A stretch of 64,000 nt of DNA from Symsagittifera roscoffensis (lineage: Eukaryota > Xenacoelomorpha > Acoela > Convolutidae): NCBI RefSeq assembly GCF_963678635.1, contig NC_087063.1:67746727-67810726 (forward strand), read 5' to 3'. The position numbers and the translations under genes were made by a program. Positions within the stretch are counted from its first letter, which is position 1. The number at the start of each line of letters is the position of its first letter. A model generated the notes under the pieces. That model saw only the letters and a program-made list of their open reading frames with translations. It was not told where the DNA came from and searched no databases. Of the stretch, positions 44,931 to 54,234 are shown in pieces.

Positions 44931-47900
44931 TCAATGTTCCATTTCTTCCTCCTGTGATACTGACTCCGCACTTTCGGTTTCCGTGTCTTGTAGCACGTCG
45001 TTGGCGATCCTGACGCTGTTGGAAGCCGTCCTCCAACACTTCTGCTCTTCTACCCTCTGTTTACAGCAAGGTAGGGGATCCACGTCGGATTCTCTGTTTC
45101 TGCAGAAGCTGTTGTGGAGACACAACGTCACGTTTCTCTCCAAATCTTCTTTCAGCATCTCTGCCTTCTCATTTCCACTACGCTCACTCGTCCTGGAAAT
45201 TCTTTTCACAGCGGTGGTCACTGCATTCCGATGAGTCACGAGAGCTCGCTTGAAAGCTCCTGCCCCAATGTCCAGCTGATATTCACTGTACACTCTGCCA
45301 TGCTTCGACATATGCTTTTTCGCATACTCGTACAACCATGCAGTCATGTTAGCTCTGAACCATGGCATCAATCGTTTTCTTGCCCATATCTTCTTCACTT
45401 CCATCGGAATGTTTAGAACTTTGCACATTGTCTCAAAAAGATCTAAATCTTTTAGACAATCTAATTTCCGCAATTGTTCTCTCGTTGGTGCCTCCTGTCT
45501 ATTATTTTCTCTCACATGAGCTTCCAGCCATCGTATCGCCATCATAACTCCTACTATCACTATCGTTACGGGCTGTGATGAATCTGGTAAACCCATGGAG
45601 AGCAGCTCTCCAGAGTCCCAGATCAACATCAGATTACTACGCTTGGGATACCACCAGGTCTGCAGCAAGCAGTGGCAAGGAAACCCGTCATGTGTCAACA
45701 TGATGCTCCTCCAATTACGTCTTCCCGAAGCTTCCAGCAATGGTTCCACTTCCATCATCACTCGGTGGATTTCATCATTCTCATCTACTGCATTGTAATC
45801 TGTGACAGTTGATCCTCTCTGTTTCTGTTTCTCAAAGTCACTGAAGTTCCCGCTCACATATCCCATGAACTTCTTTCCTAGTATTGACTCCAATTCTTCT
45901 TTGGTTCTCTCTGGGACTGCTGAGAACATCTTACATAGTAACTCGTAAGACTTTTCAGACATTCTCGCCAATCTCACACACTTCGGCTCTGAGAAGGCTT
46001 GATCCACAATCGTTCTTGTACTCTTCACGTCCACAGCTACGAAATGTACAGGATATCTGCTCTTGCACATTGGAGCCAACGTTGAACCCACCAAATATCG
46101 TGCTCCTGATGGTCTACAATAAGTCTCGCTGTGTCTGATGTTCATTTCCGTCTCGATTGTTTCCCTCCATCTTCCAATGTATTTCTGCTCAGTCTGCAGA
46201 ACTCCTGGGAATACTTCTACACTGATGGCTGTGACCACCTCATGTTTCTGTTCCAGATTCAATAGTGACTCTAAAGAACCAAACATGCTGTAGAATCCTA
46301 GTTCAGTCACTAGATTCACATCGGTTCCTCCATGGCAATCTGCTATCAGTTCCGTTTCAGTTCTTGCTTTCATCACTACGTTTCCAAACAATACTGTCAA
46401 TTGCTTGTGTTGTTTCTCCAGGGTTTTCACACAGTCTAGACCTCCACAACCGTGACCCTCCAGTCCACAGACTCCCGCCAGACAGCTACCAGGTTTGACC
46501 CAGTCTTCTGGTCCCCAGCCAGGCAACTCCACTTTATCTTCTCCGTTGCTCTTAGAGGCTGTTATCATCACATTATATATGATGTTGAGGTCACGCAGGT
46601 TACAGTCTGCATTCAGTTCCCTCTGTACGTCTTGTGTCGCCCGTAATATTGAGTCAGCGTTGGGACTAGGACACCATGATGGCCTCATCAATTCCCACAC
46701 TGTCATCAAGCTCGTTCTCAGTAATTCGTCTGAGAATCCCAACCCGAACTCCACTCTTTTATCAGATTTTGTTACTGAAGGTGCAGTCACCTCTTCTTCC
46801 AAGACCAGTCCCAATTTGGCCTGTGGATTGTTAACGCTCTTAATCGTTACAATTCTGGACGTCCAGAATCTTAGCAACACCGCCTGCTCGTAATTGAAGA
46901 AGCAATCGCGTATGTCTTCACTCAGGAAAGGGTTGTACGCTATGCCTATGATCCCGGATACGTAGCTATACGATTTCTTCTTGATCGGTCCACAGTATTC
47001 ACTGGATTTCGGCAATGCTCCCATAGATTCTTTAGTGAGTCTCAGCTCCTTGTTTGAGAATCTCCTGATCTCGTCTATCTTTTTCATGGGTTCCAATTCC
47101 TCAGGTTCTTTCATGTTCACCCTCATCGGTTTACTTTGCTGCATATCCAGCAGTGCTAGCAAGAATAAGGCTTTCGTTCGCTCATTGCCTTCCCTCAACA
47201 TTTTAACACAAGTGTTTAATGCAGGTACTGAAATCTGCTCTATCAGGAATCGAATGAAACAGAGAGCGTCTCTCCGCTTCGCACACGCTACTGCTGCTCC
47301 CTCCTGGACTATCAGATCCCTCAGATTCGTCATAAGGAAAACCTTTTCTTCTTTTGATCTCTTTCTTTCTTCTGAATCATATTCTTCGCGAGTCAGTCCC
47401 ATCATGCACCTGGCGAACCTGAGTTGTAACTCTGTCCTTACGTAAGGTACTGCCACGAGAGCATGTATTCTTGGCGTAGTCCTCATTTCTTCTTCGAAAT
47501 ACCTCAATACTACTGCTTTCCATGGGAGGCTCACTAACTGCTCGATCGTTTCCGCCTGTACGTCAGACGACGCCAAAGTTCCATACGCCTTCTGCTTGAG
47601 GGTGGTGCCTCGCAACATCATTTCCAGATAACCCTCCATGGCTTTTTCGTCTTCCAGGGCCATCACATACCCTCTAGCCGAGTTTCGGTATTCCAACATC
47701 TCCATGTATCCACCGGTGGGTTCATCCATCGACACTGTCTCCGACACGGTTAGTCGGTTGTATTCCACTGGTGTTAGTTGTCCTGCAACACTTCCCTTTC
47801 CATGATTCATGGGAGATGGCTTGAAGTCCCTCATTTTGCTCTCTCCACATTGGCTGAGTATTTCTATTTCCAAGGTTGCTCCAGTCAGAGTGCGGTCACT

Positions 47901-48395
47901 CCTTTTGGATTTATAACCGGTTGACTTTATCTCCGCCATGAGAATGGGTGGCACCATCGCTATATCAGTTAATATTCTATCTGTGCCAGACAATTGATAA
48001 TCACCTTGCCCCAAATCCATGACCTCCTCAACTCGTTTCCTTTTCGCTGAGTTACCAGCTTTCATCGATATTTCTGAATCCACCTTCGTCTTTCCAACTC
48101 TCCTCGGCATCACTCTGCTGCCTAACTTCATTTTCATCGCATTGATTTTATCAATCACCATTTTTGATCGCATCGTCCCTCTCCTGGTTCTTAACAGATA
48201 CACCACCTCTCCTTCATCGTCCTGTGGTGTCATCTTGATGGGAGAATTCGCTTCACTCTCATCAGTGGCTGAGTCGATCAACAACTCACTCAGTCTCCCT
48301 TCACACTCATCAAGCTTGTCAAGTACTTCTCTCATCAAGGTTTGGTTGAGACCCGTTTTTAGAATAGACTGGGTCCCATAGCTTTGAACCACGGT
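44931..48395 (-). CDS. Giant element, last frame: 1153-codon protein of unknown function
   Basis: It is open from 48395 to the stop at 44931 and is in the same phase as the preceding 789-codon frame, separated only by a TAG at 48398-48396. No ATG lies at its beginning, so it probably starts by readthrough or the TAG is a lesion. The N-terminal ~150 residues are acidic, then basic (GNSAKRKRVEEV, NLS-like). The middle has a Cys/Gly-rich patch (SCLAGVCGLEGHGCGGLDC). The region around residues 875-935 (LQTWWYPKRSNLMLIWDSG, SQPVTIVIVGVMMAIRW) resembles in layout the degenerate SGNH-like region of the 857-codon frame. The C-terminus is helical and acidic. No env-type signal peptide, furin site or clear membrane anchor is visible. 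A degraded homologue lies at 31223-33575. Confidence 0.8.
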   Translation of the reverse strand, partial: TVVQSYGTQSILKTGLNQTLMREVLDKLDECEGRLSELLIDSATDESEANSPIKMTPQDDEGEVVYLLRTRRGTMRSKMVIDKINAMKMKLGSRVMPRRVGKTKVDSEISMKAGNSAKRKRVEEVMDLGQGDYQLSGTDRILTDIAMVPPILMAEIKSTGYKSKRSDRTLTGATLEIEILSQCGESKMRDFKPSPMNHGKGSVAGQLTPVEYNRLTVSETVSMDEPTGGYMEMLEYRNSARGYVMALEDEKAMEGYLEMMLRGTTLKQKAYGTLASSDVQAETIEQLVSLPWKAVVLRYFEEEMRTTPRIHALVAVPYVRTELQLRFARCMMGLTREEYDSEERKRSKEEKVFLMTNLRDLIVQEGAAVACAKRRDALCFIRFLIEQISVPALNTCVKMLREGNERTKALFLLALLDMQQSKPMRVNMKEPEELEPMKKIDEIRRFSNKELRLTKESMGALPKSSEYCGPIKKKSYSYVSGIIGIAYNPFLSEDIRDCFFNYEQAVLLRFWTSRIVTIKSVNNPQAKLGLVLEEEVTAPSVTKSDKRVEFGLGFSDELLRTSLMTVWELMRPSWCPSPNADSILRATQDVQRELNADCNLRDLNIIYNVMITASKSNGEDKVELPGWGPEDWVKPGSCLAGVCGLEGHGCGGLDCVKTLEKQHKQLTVLFGNVVMKARTETELIADCHGGTDVNLVTELGFYSMFGSLESLLNLEQKHEVVTAISVEVFPGVLQTEQKYIGRWRETIETEMNIRHSETYCRPSGARYLVGSTLAPMCKSRYPVHFVAVDVKSTRTIVDQAFSEPKCVRLARMSEKSYELLCKMFSAVPERTKEELESILGKKFMGYVSGNFSDFEKQKQRGSTVTDYNAVDENDEIHRVMMEVEPLLEASGRRNWRSIMLTHDGFPCHCLLQTWWYPKRSNLMLIWDSGELLSMGLPDSSQPVTIVIVGVMMAIRWLEAHVRENNRQEAPTREQLRKLDCLKDLDLFETMCKVLNIPMEVKKIWARKRLMPWFRANMTAWLYEYAKKHMSKHGRVYSEYQLDIGAGAFKRALVTHRNAVTTAVKRISRTSERSGNEKAEMLKEDLERNVTLCLHNSFCRNRESDVDPLPCCKQRVEEQKCWRTASNSVRIANDVLQDTETESAESVSQEEEMEH

Positions 48396-48398
48396 CTA
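48396..48398 (-). other. In-frame TAG between the 789- and 1153-codon frames
   Basis: ...GAAGAAGTC TAG ACC GTG...: the phase is unchanged on both sides, and no start codon follows directly. Confidence 0.9.
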
Positions 48399-50765
48399 GA
48401 CTTCTTCCATAAACGCCACTCTGTCCAGCTTGCATCCCGTCCTACTCTCGTGGTCTCGGTGATGTACTTCCCATTCTTCTTCGGGCAGCGTTCCCAAGAA
48501 AGGTACTCTGGCTGAGGCCTCTATTCTTCTCCTCCGAGGTGATTCCATAAGGATTCTCTGGTCGTTATTTCTTGAATTGCCAGGAGAGCTGCTCTCCGGC
48601 AAATTCTGTTTCATTTCCATAAAGGCTGACGGAGGCTCCAGTGTCGAGATGCCTTCATCCGCTGGCTCAGTCGTTTCCAACGTGTCTGCATTATTCTCAA
48701 GATCACTGAAGATATTGAAATCCAGGCTGGATGTTCCTCCTGTCGACGCCCTATCGTCTTCCCCACCAGCTTGATCTTGTTGCATGGGTTCTTCATTTTG
48801 ACGGCTTTCACCCTGTCCGTCATCTCCTTCTGACTTATCCTTGTTCGCGCTCGATGGTCCTTGTTCGTCATTGTCGGCTTCTTCCTGGAATCTCGGTACG
48901 AGCAATGTACCGGCCGATTTATCTTCCTCTTCTCCATGGACCACTTTGATTTCTTCGCAGCCGAAGGGTGCTAGGAAAGTTCTTGTCTGCAGTACTCCTC
49001 CCACTTTCATTTCCTGTTTTACGCTAGTCAGGATCAATGAGGCTTCAGGCAATTCTGTCCTGCCTCTCATTCTCATCGGAGCTAAGCCTAGTCCCTTCCA
49101 TTCCTCGTCAAATCTTCCAGGCTTGGGAGTAGCGGCGTTGCTTATTCGCCTTCTCGTCGCTTGATCCGTGTACGCAAATCGTGTGTACTGTAACACGGCG
49201 GCATTTCTCCCCACGAAGTATGGATCCATCGTCACCGAGAAATTCCCTACTCTCCTTTCATTGGTCTCGAATGCTCTCAACCTAGGAGTTTGTACCACGG
49301 AGACTGCTCCGAGCAACATCCTTCTTATTAGAGGGAATTCAGGGATTGCCTCCGGTAGCTTCTTGTAATCGCCCCAGTCCTTCGTCTCTTCTCTCACCTT
49401 GTGATATGCTGCAGTGAGACGAGGCACTCTGGTTATTTCACCATTCGTTTTGTCATAGGGTCTCAGATTCCAAAGCTTTGGAAACACCTCGATGTGTCCT
49501 CTTTCTACTTCTCCCATGCGGTCACGGAAGTGATCGTCAAAATTGATGACTGTCATCTCTGGCTCCGATATTTTTGCAAATAACAGATCTTCACTCATGA
49601 GCTCCCGCAATGTGTTCTGCTCACACCAGTTCAGTGTACTACCGTCCACTGCCGATATGAGGTTCAGGTGCAGCACCGACCTCCTATATGCTTCCACTTT
49701 AACGTCAGGGAACGCAAACGTGACTGCTGGTCCATAGATCACTGTCACGAACTCCGTGACTCCTCTGATCAGCGCCAAGGGATCGGCCCTCATAGCCAAG
49801 CTCAGATCCGTTAATAGCGGCATGCCTCCAACATGTCGTCTAACATCTTCCTCTCTTTCAATTGTCTCGTCTTCTCCGGTTCCAAAGCGATTTTGCTGCA
49901 AGAGATATTGGATAAGAGTGTGTCTCAGATCTCTTATTTTGTTCCACGAGTCCGTGGATTTCTTCATATCCAGGTTCCTCACTCTCTCTTTCATCTGCTC
50001 TGGACAACGTGCCAGTTTCATTAGTCCTCCCAAGTTTCCGTGGGTTATTGCTATCAATGTCAGAAGTCCATCTAGTCGCAGGTTCTGTGTTCCATCCGTG
50101 AGCAGTATCGCCGGTCCTTTCACGAAACTCTCCGCTCCGAATGTCACGAACAAGGCTATTAATTCCACTATCGATACTCTCACTACTGCTTGGAGGAATT
50201 CCTTTATCAAATAGTGCGAGACTTTCGGGTAAACTTTTGCCAAGAAGAACGCGGTCCGTCCGGCTCCCAACCCTTCTAGCATGCTGTCTGTCCTTTCAAA
50301 TCCCTCCTGTCTCTTCACTTCCTGGGTCCAGAAGGTTTCCAGAGTAATCCGACACATTCTGTTCACAAACTCCGCTGTCTTTTCTCCGGCATTTTCCGCC
50401 AGGTTCACCTCCTTCAACAAGTAGGCATGTATCTTCGTGATCATTACGGGGCCTTGCTGAAAAGCATCTGCACCCAATGCCGCTACTCTAGGATTCAGGT
50501 GTAGCCACTGGTTGGCTTCCGGCTTGGTTCTCAGAACCATCGCCTCCAGATGAGCTCTCGTCTCTAGTGAATTTTTTCTTCTTCTGTCTTCACTTGCCAC
50601 TTCCATTGCTCGGAACCATAAGTCGTTGGACATTGCCGTGATCACTCGATGGTCGTCGTCTATTCCCAGTTTCAGTTTGAGTTGCCGACTGAAGTTGGAC
50701 AGTTCCAACCCCAGCACTTCGTCCAACACTAACATGTGTAGCGCGTGGTCCTTGAATCCTCTCAT
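48396..50765 (-). CDS. Giant element, third env-position frame: 789-codon protein of unknown function
   Basis: It begins at ATG 50765, overlapping the preceding 857-codon frame by about 175 nt in another phase, which looks like a frameshift inside one longer polyprotein or an overlapping start. The first ~550 residues look globular and mainly helical (LLKEVNLAENAGEKTAEFVN, DGLLTLIAITHGNLGGLMKL). The last ~200 are low-complexity acidic and Ser/Glu-rich (EGDDGQGESRQNEEPMQQDQ). It ends at TAG 48398-48396. I recognise no family, and nothing indicates a membrane protein. Confidence 0.78.
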   Translation of the reverse strand: MRGFKDHALHMLVLDEVLGLELSNFSRQLKLKLGIDDDHRVITAMSNDLWFRAMEVASEDRRRKNSLETRAHLEAMVLRTKPEANQWLHLNPRVAALGADAFQQGPVMITKIHAYLLKEVNLAENAGEKTAEFVNRMCRITLETFWTQEVKRQEGFERTDSMLEGLGAGRTAFFLAKVYPKVSHYLIKEFLQAVVRVSIVELIALFVTFGAESFVKGPAILLTDGTQNLRLDGLLTLIAITHGNLGGLMKLARCPEQMKERVRNLDMKKSTDSWNKIRDLRHTLIQYLLQQNRFGTGEDETIEREEDVRRHVGGMPLLTDLSLAMRADPLALIRGVTEFVTVIYGPAVTFAFPDVKVEAYRRSVLHLNLISAVDGSTLNWCEQNTLRELMSEDLLFAKISEPEMTVINFDDHFRDRMGEVERGHIEVFPKLWNLRPYDKTNGEITRVPRLTAAYHKVREETKDWGDYKKLPEAIPEFPLIRRMLLGAVSVVQTPRLRAFETNERRVGNFSVTMDPYFVGRNAAVLQYTRFAYTDQATRRRISNAATPKPGRFDEEWKGLGLAPMRMRGRTELPEASLILTSVKQEMKVGGVLQTRTFLAPFGCEEIKVVHGEEEDKSAGTLLVPRFQEEADNDEQGPSSANKDKSEGDDGQGESRQNEEPMQQDQAGGEDDRASTGGTSSLDFNIFSDLENNADTLETTEPADEGISTLEPPSAFMEMKQNLPESSSPGNSRNNDQRILMESPRRRRIEASARVPFLGTLPEEEWEVHHRDHESRTGCKLDRVAFMEEV

Positions 50766-53163
50766 CCTTAAGTGGCCTCAGGTTCTCCATTTCTATCATG
50801 CGATTCGGGGCCGATATGATCACATCATATTTTCCTTCCGAAAGTAAGGCTACCATTGCATACACAAACTCCAGTCCATCCGGGAGATGTGCAGATCCCG
50901 GAGACAACGCGAATACTACTCTCAACGCCACTTTATTGAATGACCCCTCCTTCGTCGCATCCACCACTTCACCCATCGACTCAAGGATATCTTTTATCGC
51001 TGGCCACACAGCGTTCTCTGCCGTTGTAGGATCTCTGAGTCTGCTCAGAAAACCTCTACTGTGTAGATGGTCATTGATGCCAGCAAACACAATCGTTATT
51101 GGGTTCATGTCTGTCTGCCTTTGTACCCCTATAGCCAAAGACACTGATTGCAATAGGTCTAGGTCAACCGCGGCCAACATTATGACGTCCGGCCAAAACA
51201 AAGACTTGGAGGTGTACACGAACTCTGAATTCGCTACTACCATGATTTTGGCCTTCCTCATCTCTGCTTTGTCATAGGCGGCGAAGATGGTCTCATCTTT
51301 CTTTATCGCTGTCAATCCGCCATATCTCTGGGCATCACCATCTTGGTTCACTAGTTTTGGGTACACTCTCTCCTTCACATGACCAGGTGGTGTCGTCAGC
51401 TGACTGAATATCTTCACGTGTTGTCCAATCGGCGCTCTCGCCGTCAGGAATCTTCCTGGTTTTTCTTCACGATTCCCCTCATCATGGTTCAATCTCACAT
51501 CTTGCAACGGTCTCGCATTCACTGGCCCCATCGTGTTGTTAGAGGGCAGTCCCTCCAAGTCAGCAAATCTCAAGGCCGTCGTGGAGCTGAAATTTATGCT
51601 AGCGGCTATCAACCAGTCTACGCCGGTTATCGAGTACAATCTGCTGACGGATAGCGTCGCTCCATTCAGCATCCTCCTTGCATCTTCGATGAAGCTTACT
51701 CTCTGCAGGTCCAGCTTCATTAGTTCGTCTTTGTATATATGCCAAGGAGACGGTATGGATCTCGACCACAACAATGAGCCTCTGCTCGGTCTTTCCTCTC
51801 GACTGGTACTCGTCGTCTCCGATCTAGTGTCCGATATAGATGTGCCTGCTACTTCTTCGATTGGTTGGTTGACAGGTCCTATCCTTCTCCTAGGATGAAT
51901 TGTCCTCCTCATCGGTGCTTCTCCCAACCGATCCTGCACGTCTGTTCTTCGACCTGGTTCGCTGGAGCTTTGTTGCCTGTAGTTCGTGACGGCCGGGACT
52001 GTACCCAAGCGTGTTTCCAAGCTAGGAGGCACAAAGGTGGTAATCACCGCGTCACTCACTGTTCCTTCTTCCTTCAGCACTCCTGTGTCAAAGAGTTCTG
52101 CTTCCAGCTCGTCCAGCCGCTCTTGGAAGACTCGATTCAACCAAGCTTGTCCTTCAATACTGTCGAAGTGGATGCCATCCGTGGTCAGTCTGGCCTGATC
52201 CATGGCTCTCAACTCATGTTCGATGTCCATGAGGATCATTCTTCCGGCATTTCGACTTGCTAGGTTCCTCAAGATGTTGTTCCATCTTACGACTCCCTCG
52301 TTGTGCCTTCTTCCTGAGGCTGTCAGGCTTCTCGTATTCATTGGCACAGTGCAAACGGTCAGTACCGCGCAACTGAATTTCTGCCAGAGAGTAGTGAACA
52401 AACACACCATCATTGACTCCCACAGTGCTTCCTGCTCGTCTGATCCTCTGGAGATATCATTCGTCCCAACTAAGATCATCACATTGGGAATCTTCCCTGG
52501 ATTCATCAGTTCCACCATCCGATATAATTGGGCTATCGTCGCGCCTCCAAAGGCCATCACCGTGGTGACCCATGAGGTCCTCAAATTCGACAGCACTCTG
52601 ACTAAGCTGTCTCCCAATATCAGGTGAGATGTCCCGAGTGGTGGTTGCTGCAGGTTCACAGCCGGACTCCAGGTAGCTCGATTGAAGCAGGCCCTCGGAT
52701 CTGTCTCCGGAACTCCCGTGAAATTATACTTCAATTGATTATTCTTCTGCACGTCTAATATACGAGACACTTTCTTCGCTGGCATCTTTCGTACTTTCCT
52801 CTCTGGGATTCTCGAGCTCCCCATGAGTGGTGTCACGTTACTTATCCCTTGTCTGATCACGGTCTGGGAGAGTTGTACTCTGCCCGTATCGTCAATCGTT
52901 CCATAGGGTGCAGTCACCCCGGAACCTGGCGCATTCTTGTTAGCGACCAGTCGTCCAGCTGTCTCTATCAGTTTCCTCACTGTCTGTTCTACGACGGGGT
53001 CACCCAAGGTGTCACTAGGATCCGGGATCGTTACTCGATTCGTCTCTACTGGAGGTCGTGTCTCCGTTGTTTGACTCATTTCTCTAGGCGTCAAGAGCTC
53101 CATCGGGGACTGCCCACGAGGAATATCCCTTGCAGGTATCACTTTCTCCACGGCCGTTGTCAA
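50590..53163 (-). CDS. Giant element, SGNH/GDSL hydrolase-domain protein (857 codons)
   Basis: Residues ~178-355 form an SGNH hydrolase: block I HLILGDSLVRV (Ser186), block II FGGATI (Gly207), block III LVGTNDISRG (Asn235), block V TTDGIHF (Asp329, His332). The whole catalytic set is present, so esterase or lipase-type activity on acyl or acetyl esters is plausible. The GWNNIL-like segment (VVRWNNILRN) before block V is also usual. Residues ~638-790 look like a second, degenerate SGNH fold (KIMVVANSEF, ITIVFAGINDHLHSRG). The linker (~370-470) is Ser/Thr/Arg-rich. The frame follows the 240-codon frame in phase after a TAG (53166-53164) and begins TTG, not ATG. Its C-terminal ~58 codons overlap the next frame. 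Confidence 0.85.
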   Translation of the reverse strand: MTTAVEKVIPARDIPRGQSPMELLTPREMSQTTETRPPVETNRVTIPDPSDTLGDPVVEQTVRKLIETAGRLVANKNAPGSGVTAPYGTIDDTGRVQLSQTVIRQGISNVTPLMGSSRIPERKVRKMPAKKVSRILDVQKNNQLKYNFTGVPETDPRACFNRATWSPAVNLQQPPLGTSHLILGDSLVRVLSNLRTSWVTTVMAFGGATIAQLYRMVELMNPGKIPNVMILVGTNDISRGSDEQEALWESMMVCLFTTLWQKFSCAVLTVCTVPMNTRSLTASGRRHNEGVVRWNNILRNLASRNAGRMILMDIEHELRAMDQARLTTDGIHFDSIEGQAWLNRVFQERLDELEAELFDTGVLKEEGTVSDAVITTFVPPSLETRLGTVPAVTNYRQQSSSEPGRRTDVQDRLGEAPMRRTIHPRRRIGPVNQPIEEVAGTSISDTRSETTSTSREERPSRGSLLWSRSIPSPWHIYKDELMKLDLQRVSFIEDARRMLNGATLSVSRLYSITGVDWLIAASINFSSTTALRFADLEGLPSNNTMGPVNARPLQDVRLNHDEGNREEKPGRFLTARAPIGQHVKIFSQLTTPPGHVKERVYPKLVNQDGDAQRYGGLTAIKKDETIFAAYDKAEMRKAKIMVVANSEFVYTSKSLFWPDVIMLAAVDLDLLQSVSLAIGVQRQTDMNPITIVFAGINDHLHSRGFLSRLRDPTTAENAVWPAIKDILESMGEVVDATKEGSFNKVALRVVFALSPGSAHLPDGLEFVYAMVALLSEGKYDVIISAPNRMIEMENLRPLKDERIQGPRATHVSVGRSAGVGTVQLQSATQTETGNRRRPSSDHGNVQRLMVPSNGSGK

Positions 53164-53166
53164 CTA
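53164..53166 (-). other. In-frame TAG between the coiled-coil and SGNH frames
   Basis: ...GAGCAGGTG TAG TTG ACA ACG...: the reading phase is unchanged on both sides for hundreds of codons. It is either a nonsense lesion or a leaky stop. Confidence 0.9.
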
Positions 53167-53886
53167 CACCTGCTCCGATCGCTCTTTGTATTCCTGCCTT
53201 AAGCGCTCGATCTCTTGACCCTGCTTTTTGTTGCAGTCTTCAAACAACTTTCTCCACATGTCCCGATCTTCCTCCATCTGGAGCATGCTTTTGGTCATCT
53301 CGTCCAGCTCCTTCTTCGTACTTCTCAGCTGATCGTTCATCTCGTCCAGATCTTGTATGGTTTGGTTCGTCTGAACCTTCTGTGTTCCTTTCGCCCTTTT
53401 TGGTGGCACAGCTGCTCTCAGTGGTGAACCAGATGAGGTCGCCTCGCTGTTCATCTCCCGATGCATTCTCGTCAGCCCAGGTTTAGGCTTAGAGGGCATT
53501 GGCATCTCACCTGGTTGGTAAGTCCTAGAACTTCCCAATCCAGGCTCATTCGCCAAGTCACTCCCTGAGAGAGCCCCGTTTCTCCACCTCAACACTCTCA
53601 TGTTCGGGCGGTCTAGTACTCCTCTTTCTCCATATGCTGCCATCAACAGGACTTCCGTGGGGCGGTCCCCACGGTTGTCGTGCCCCAAGATGTTGATCAG
53701 GGCGGTCAGCAACATGACCACCTCTGGGTCCTCCAGAGCGAAGTCTCGTTCGATCAGCCGACGATAGATCGCATCTACCATCGGTCCTACATATGCCTCT
53801 GCCAGGTCCATCAATTCATCCAGGTTAAAGTTGTCCATTCTATTCTTTCCAAGTTTGATTTGATTCGATTTGATGATTTGACTCAA
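53164..53886 (-). CDS. Giant element, coiled-coil protein (240 codons)
   Basis: It begins at an ATG at 53886, a short distance after a candidate splice acceptor (53915). Residues ~14-80 are compact and helical (LDELMDLAEAYVGPMVDAIY). Residues ~175-238 are a heptad-like coiled coil (LDEMNDQLRSTKKELDEMTK, QEIERLRQEYKERSEQ). It stops at TAG and the SGNH-domain frame continues in the same phase, so the two may be one protein made by readthrough, or a single ORF broken by one point mutation. It would then be an oligomerising head of the large polyprotein. Confidence 0.75.
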   Translation of the reverse strand: MSQIIKSNQIKLGKNRMDNFNLDELMDLAEAYVGPMVDAIYRRLIERDFALEDPEVVMLLTALINILGHDNRGDRPTEVLLMAAYGERGVLDRPNMRVLRWRNGALSGSDLANEPGLGSSRTYQPGEMPMPSKPKPGLTRMHREMNSEATSSGSPLRAAVPPKRAKGTQKVQTNQTIQDLDEMNDQLRSTKKELDEMTKSMLQMEEDRDMWRKLFEDCNKKQGQEIERLRQEYKERSEQV

Positions 53887-53909
53887 GTGAGTAATTTAAA
53901 TGATCAATC

Positions 53910-53930
53910 AGGACCTAGAAAAGCAATCAC
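53910..53930 (-). promoter_or_regulatory. Candidate 3' splice site ahead of the env-position frames
   Basis: The minus strand reads GTGATTGCTTTTCTAG|GTCC with AG at 53916-53915, 29 nt before the ATG at 53886. A spliced subgenomic mRNA, as used for env in retroviruses, would place this ATG first. The donor is not identified. Confidence 0.4.
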
Positions 53931-54234
53931 GAATGTCACATTTGTCAGTTTCACCTTAACATATATCGTTAAAATTTGCTTAAAAACAGTTCAGATAAAA
54001 AGATATTTATCCTAAAATTTATTAAAATCAATTGGTTTCTAAAATTTTGGAATTCGACCTAAGATTGGACAGTCCAAACTTTGGATCTATTCCCAAGATC
54101 GTCATTTAGTTGTTCATGGTCACTAACCCCTACTTACCCATGATCTTAATAACCTAACACATAACATAACATAACACACATATCACCTATTACACACAAC
54201 TTAGTCTTTGGCCTAACACCCTCTCGCACATCAC
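53931..54234 (-). other. Spacer between the pol and env-position frames
   Basis: About 300 bp, AT-rich and without frames, with a short AACATAACATAACA-type repeat near 54158-54180. It contains no LTR-like sequence, which supports the view that both halves belong to one element. Confidence 0.6.

Noticed and set aside
44931-53886. A retroviral-type env glycoprotein
   Set aside because: No signal peptide, furin site, fusion peptide or membrane anchor could be seen in any of the frames.
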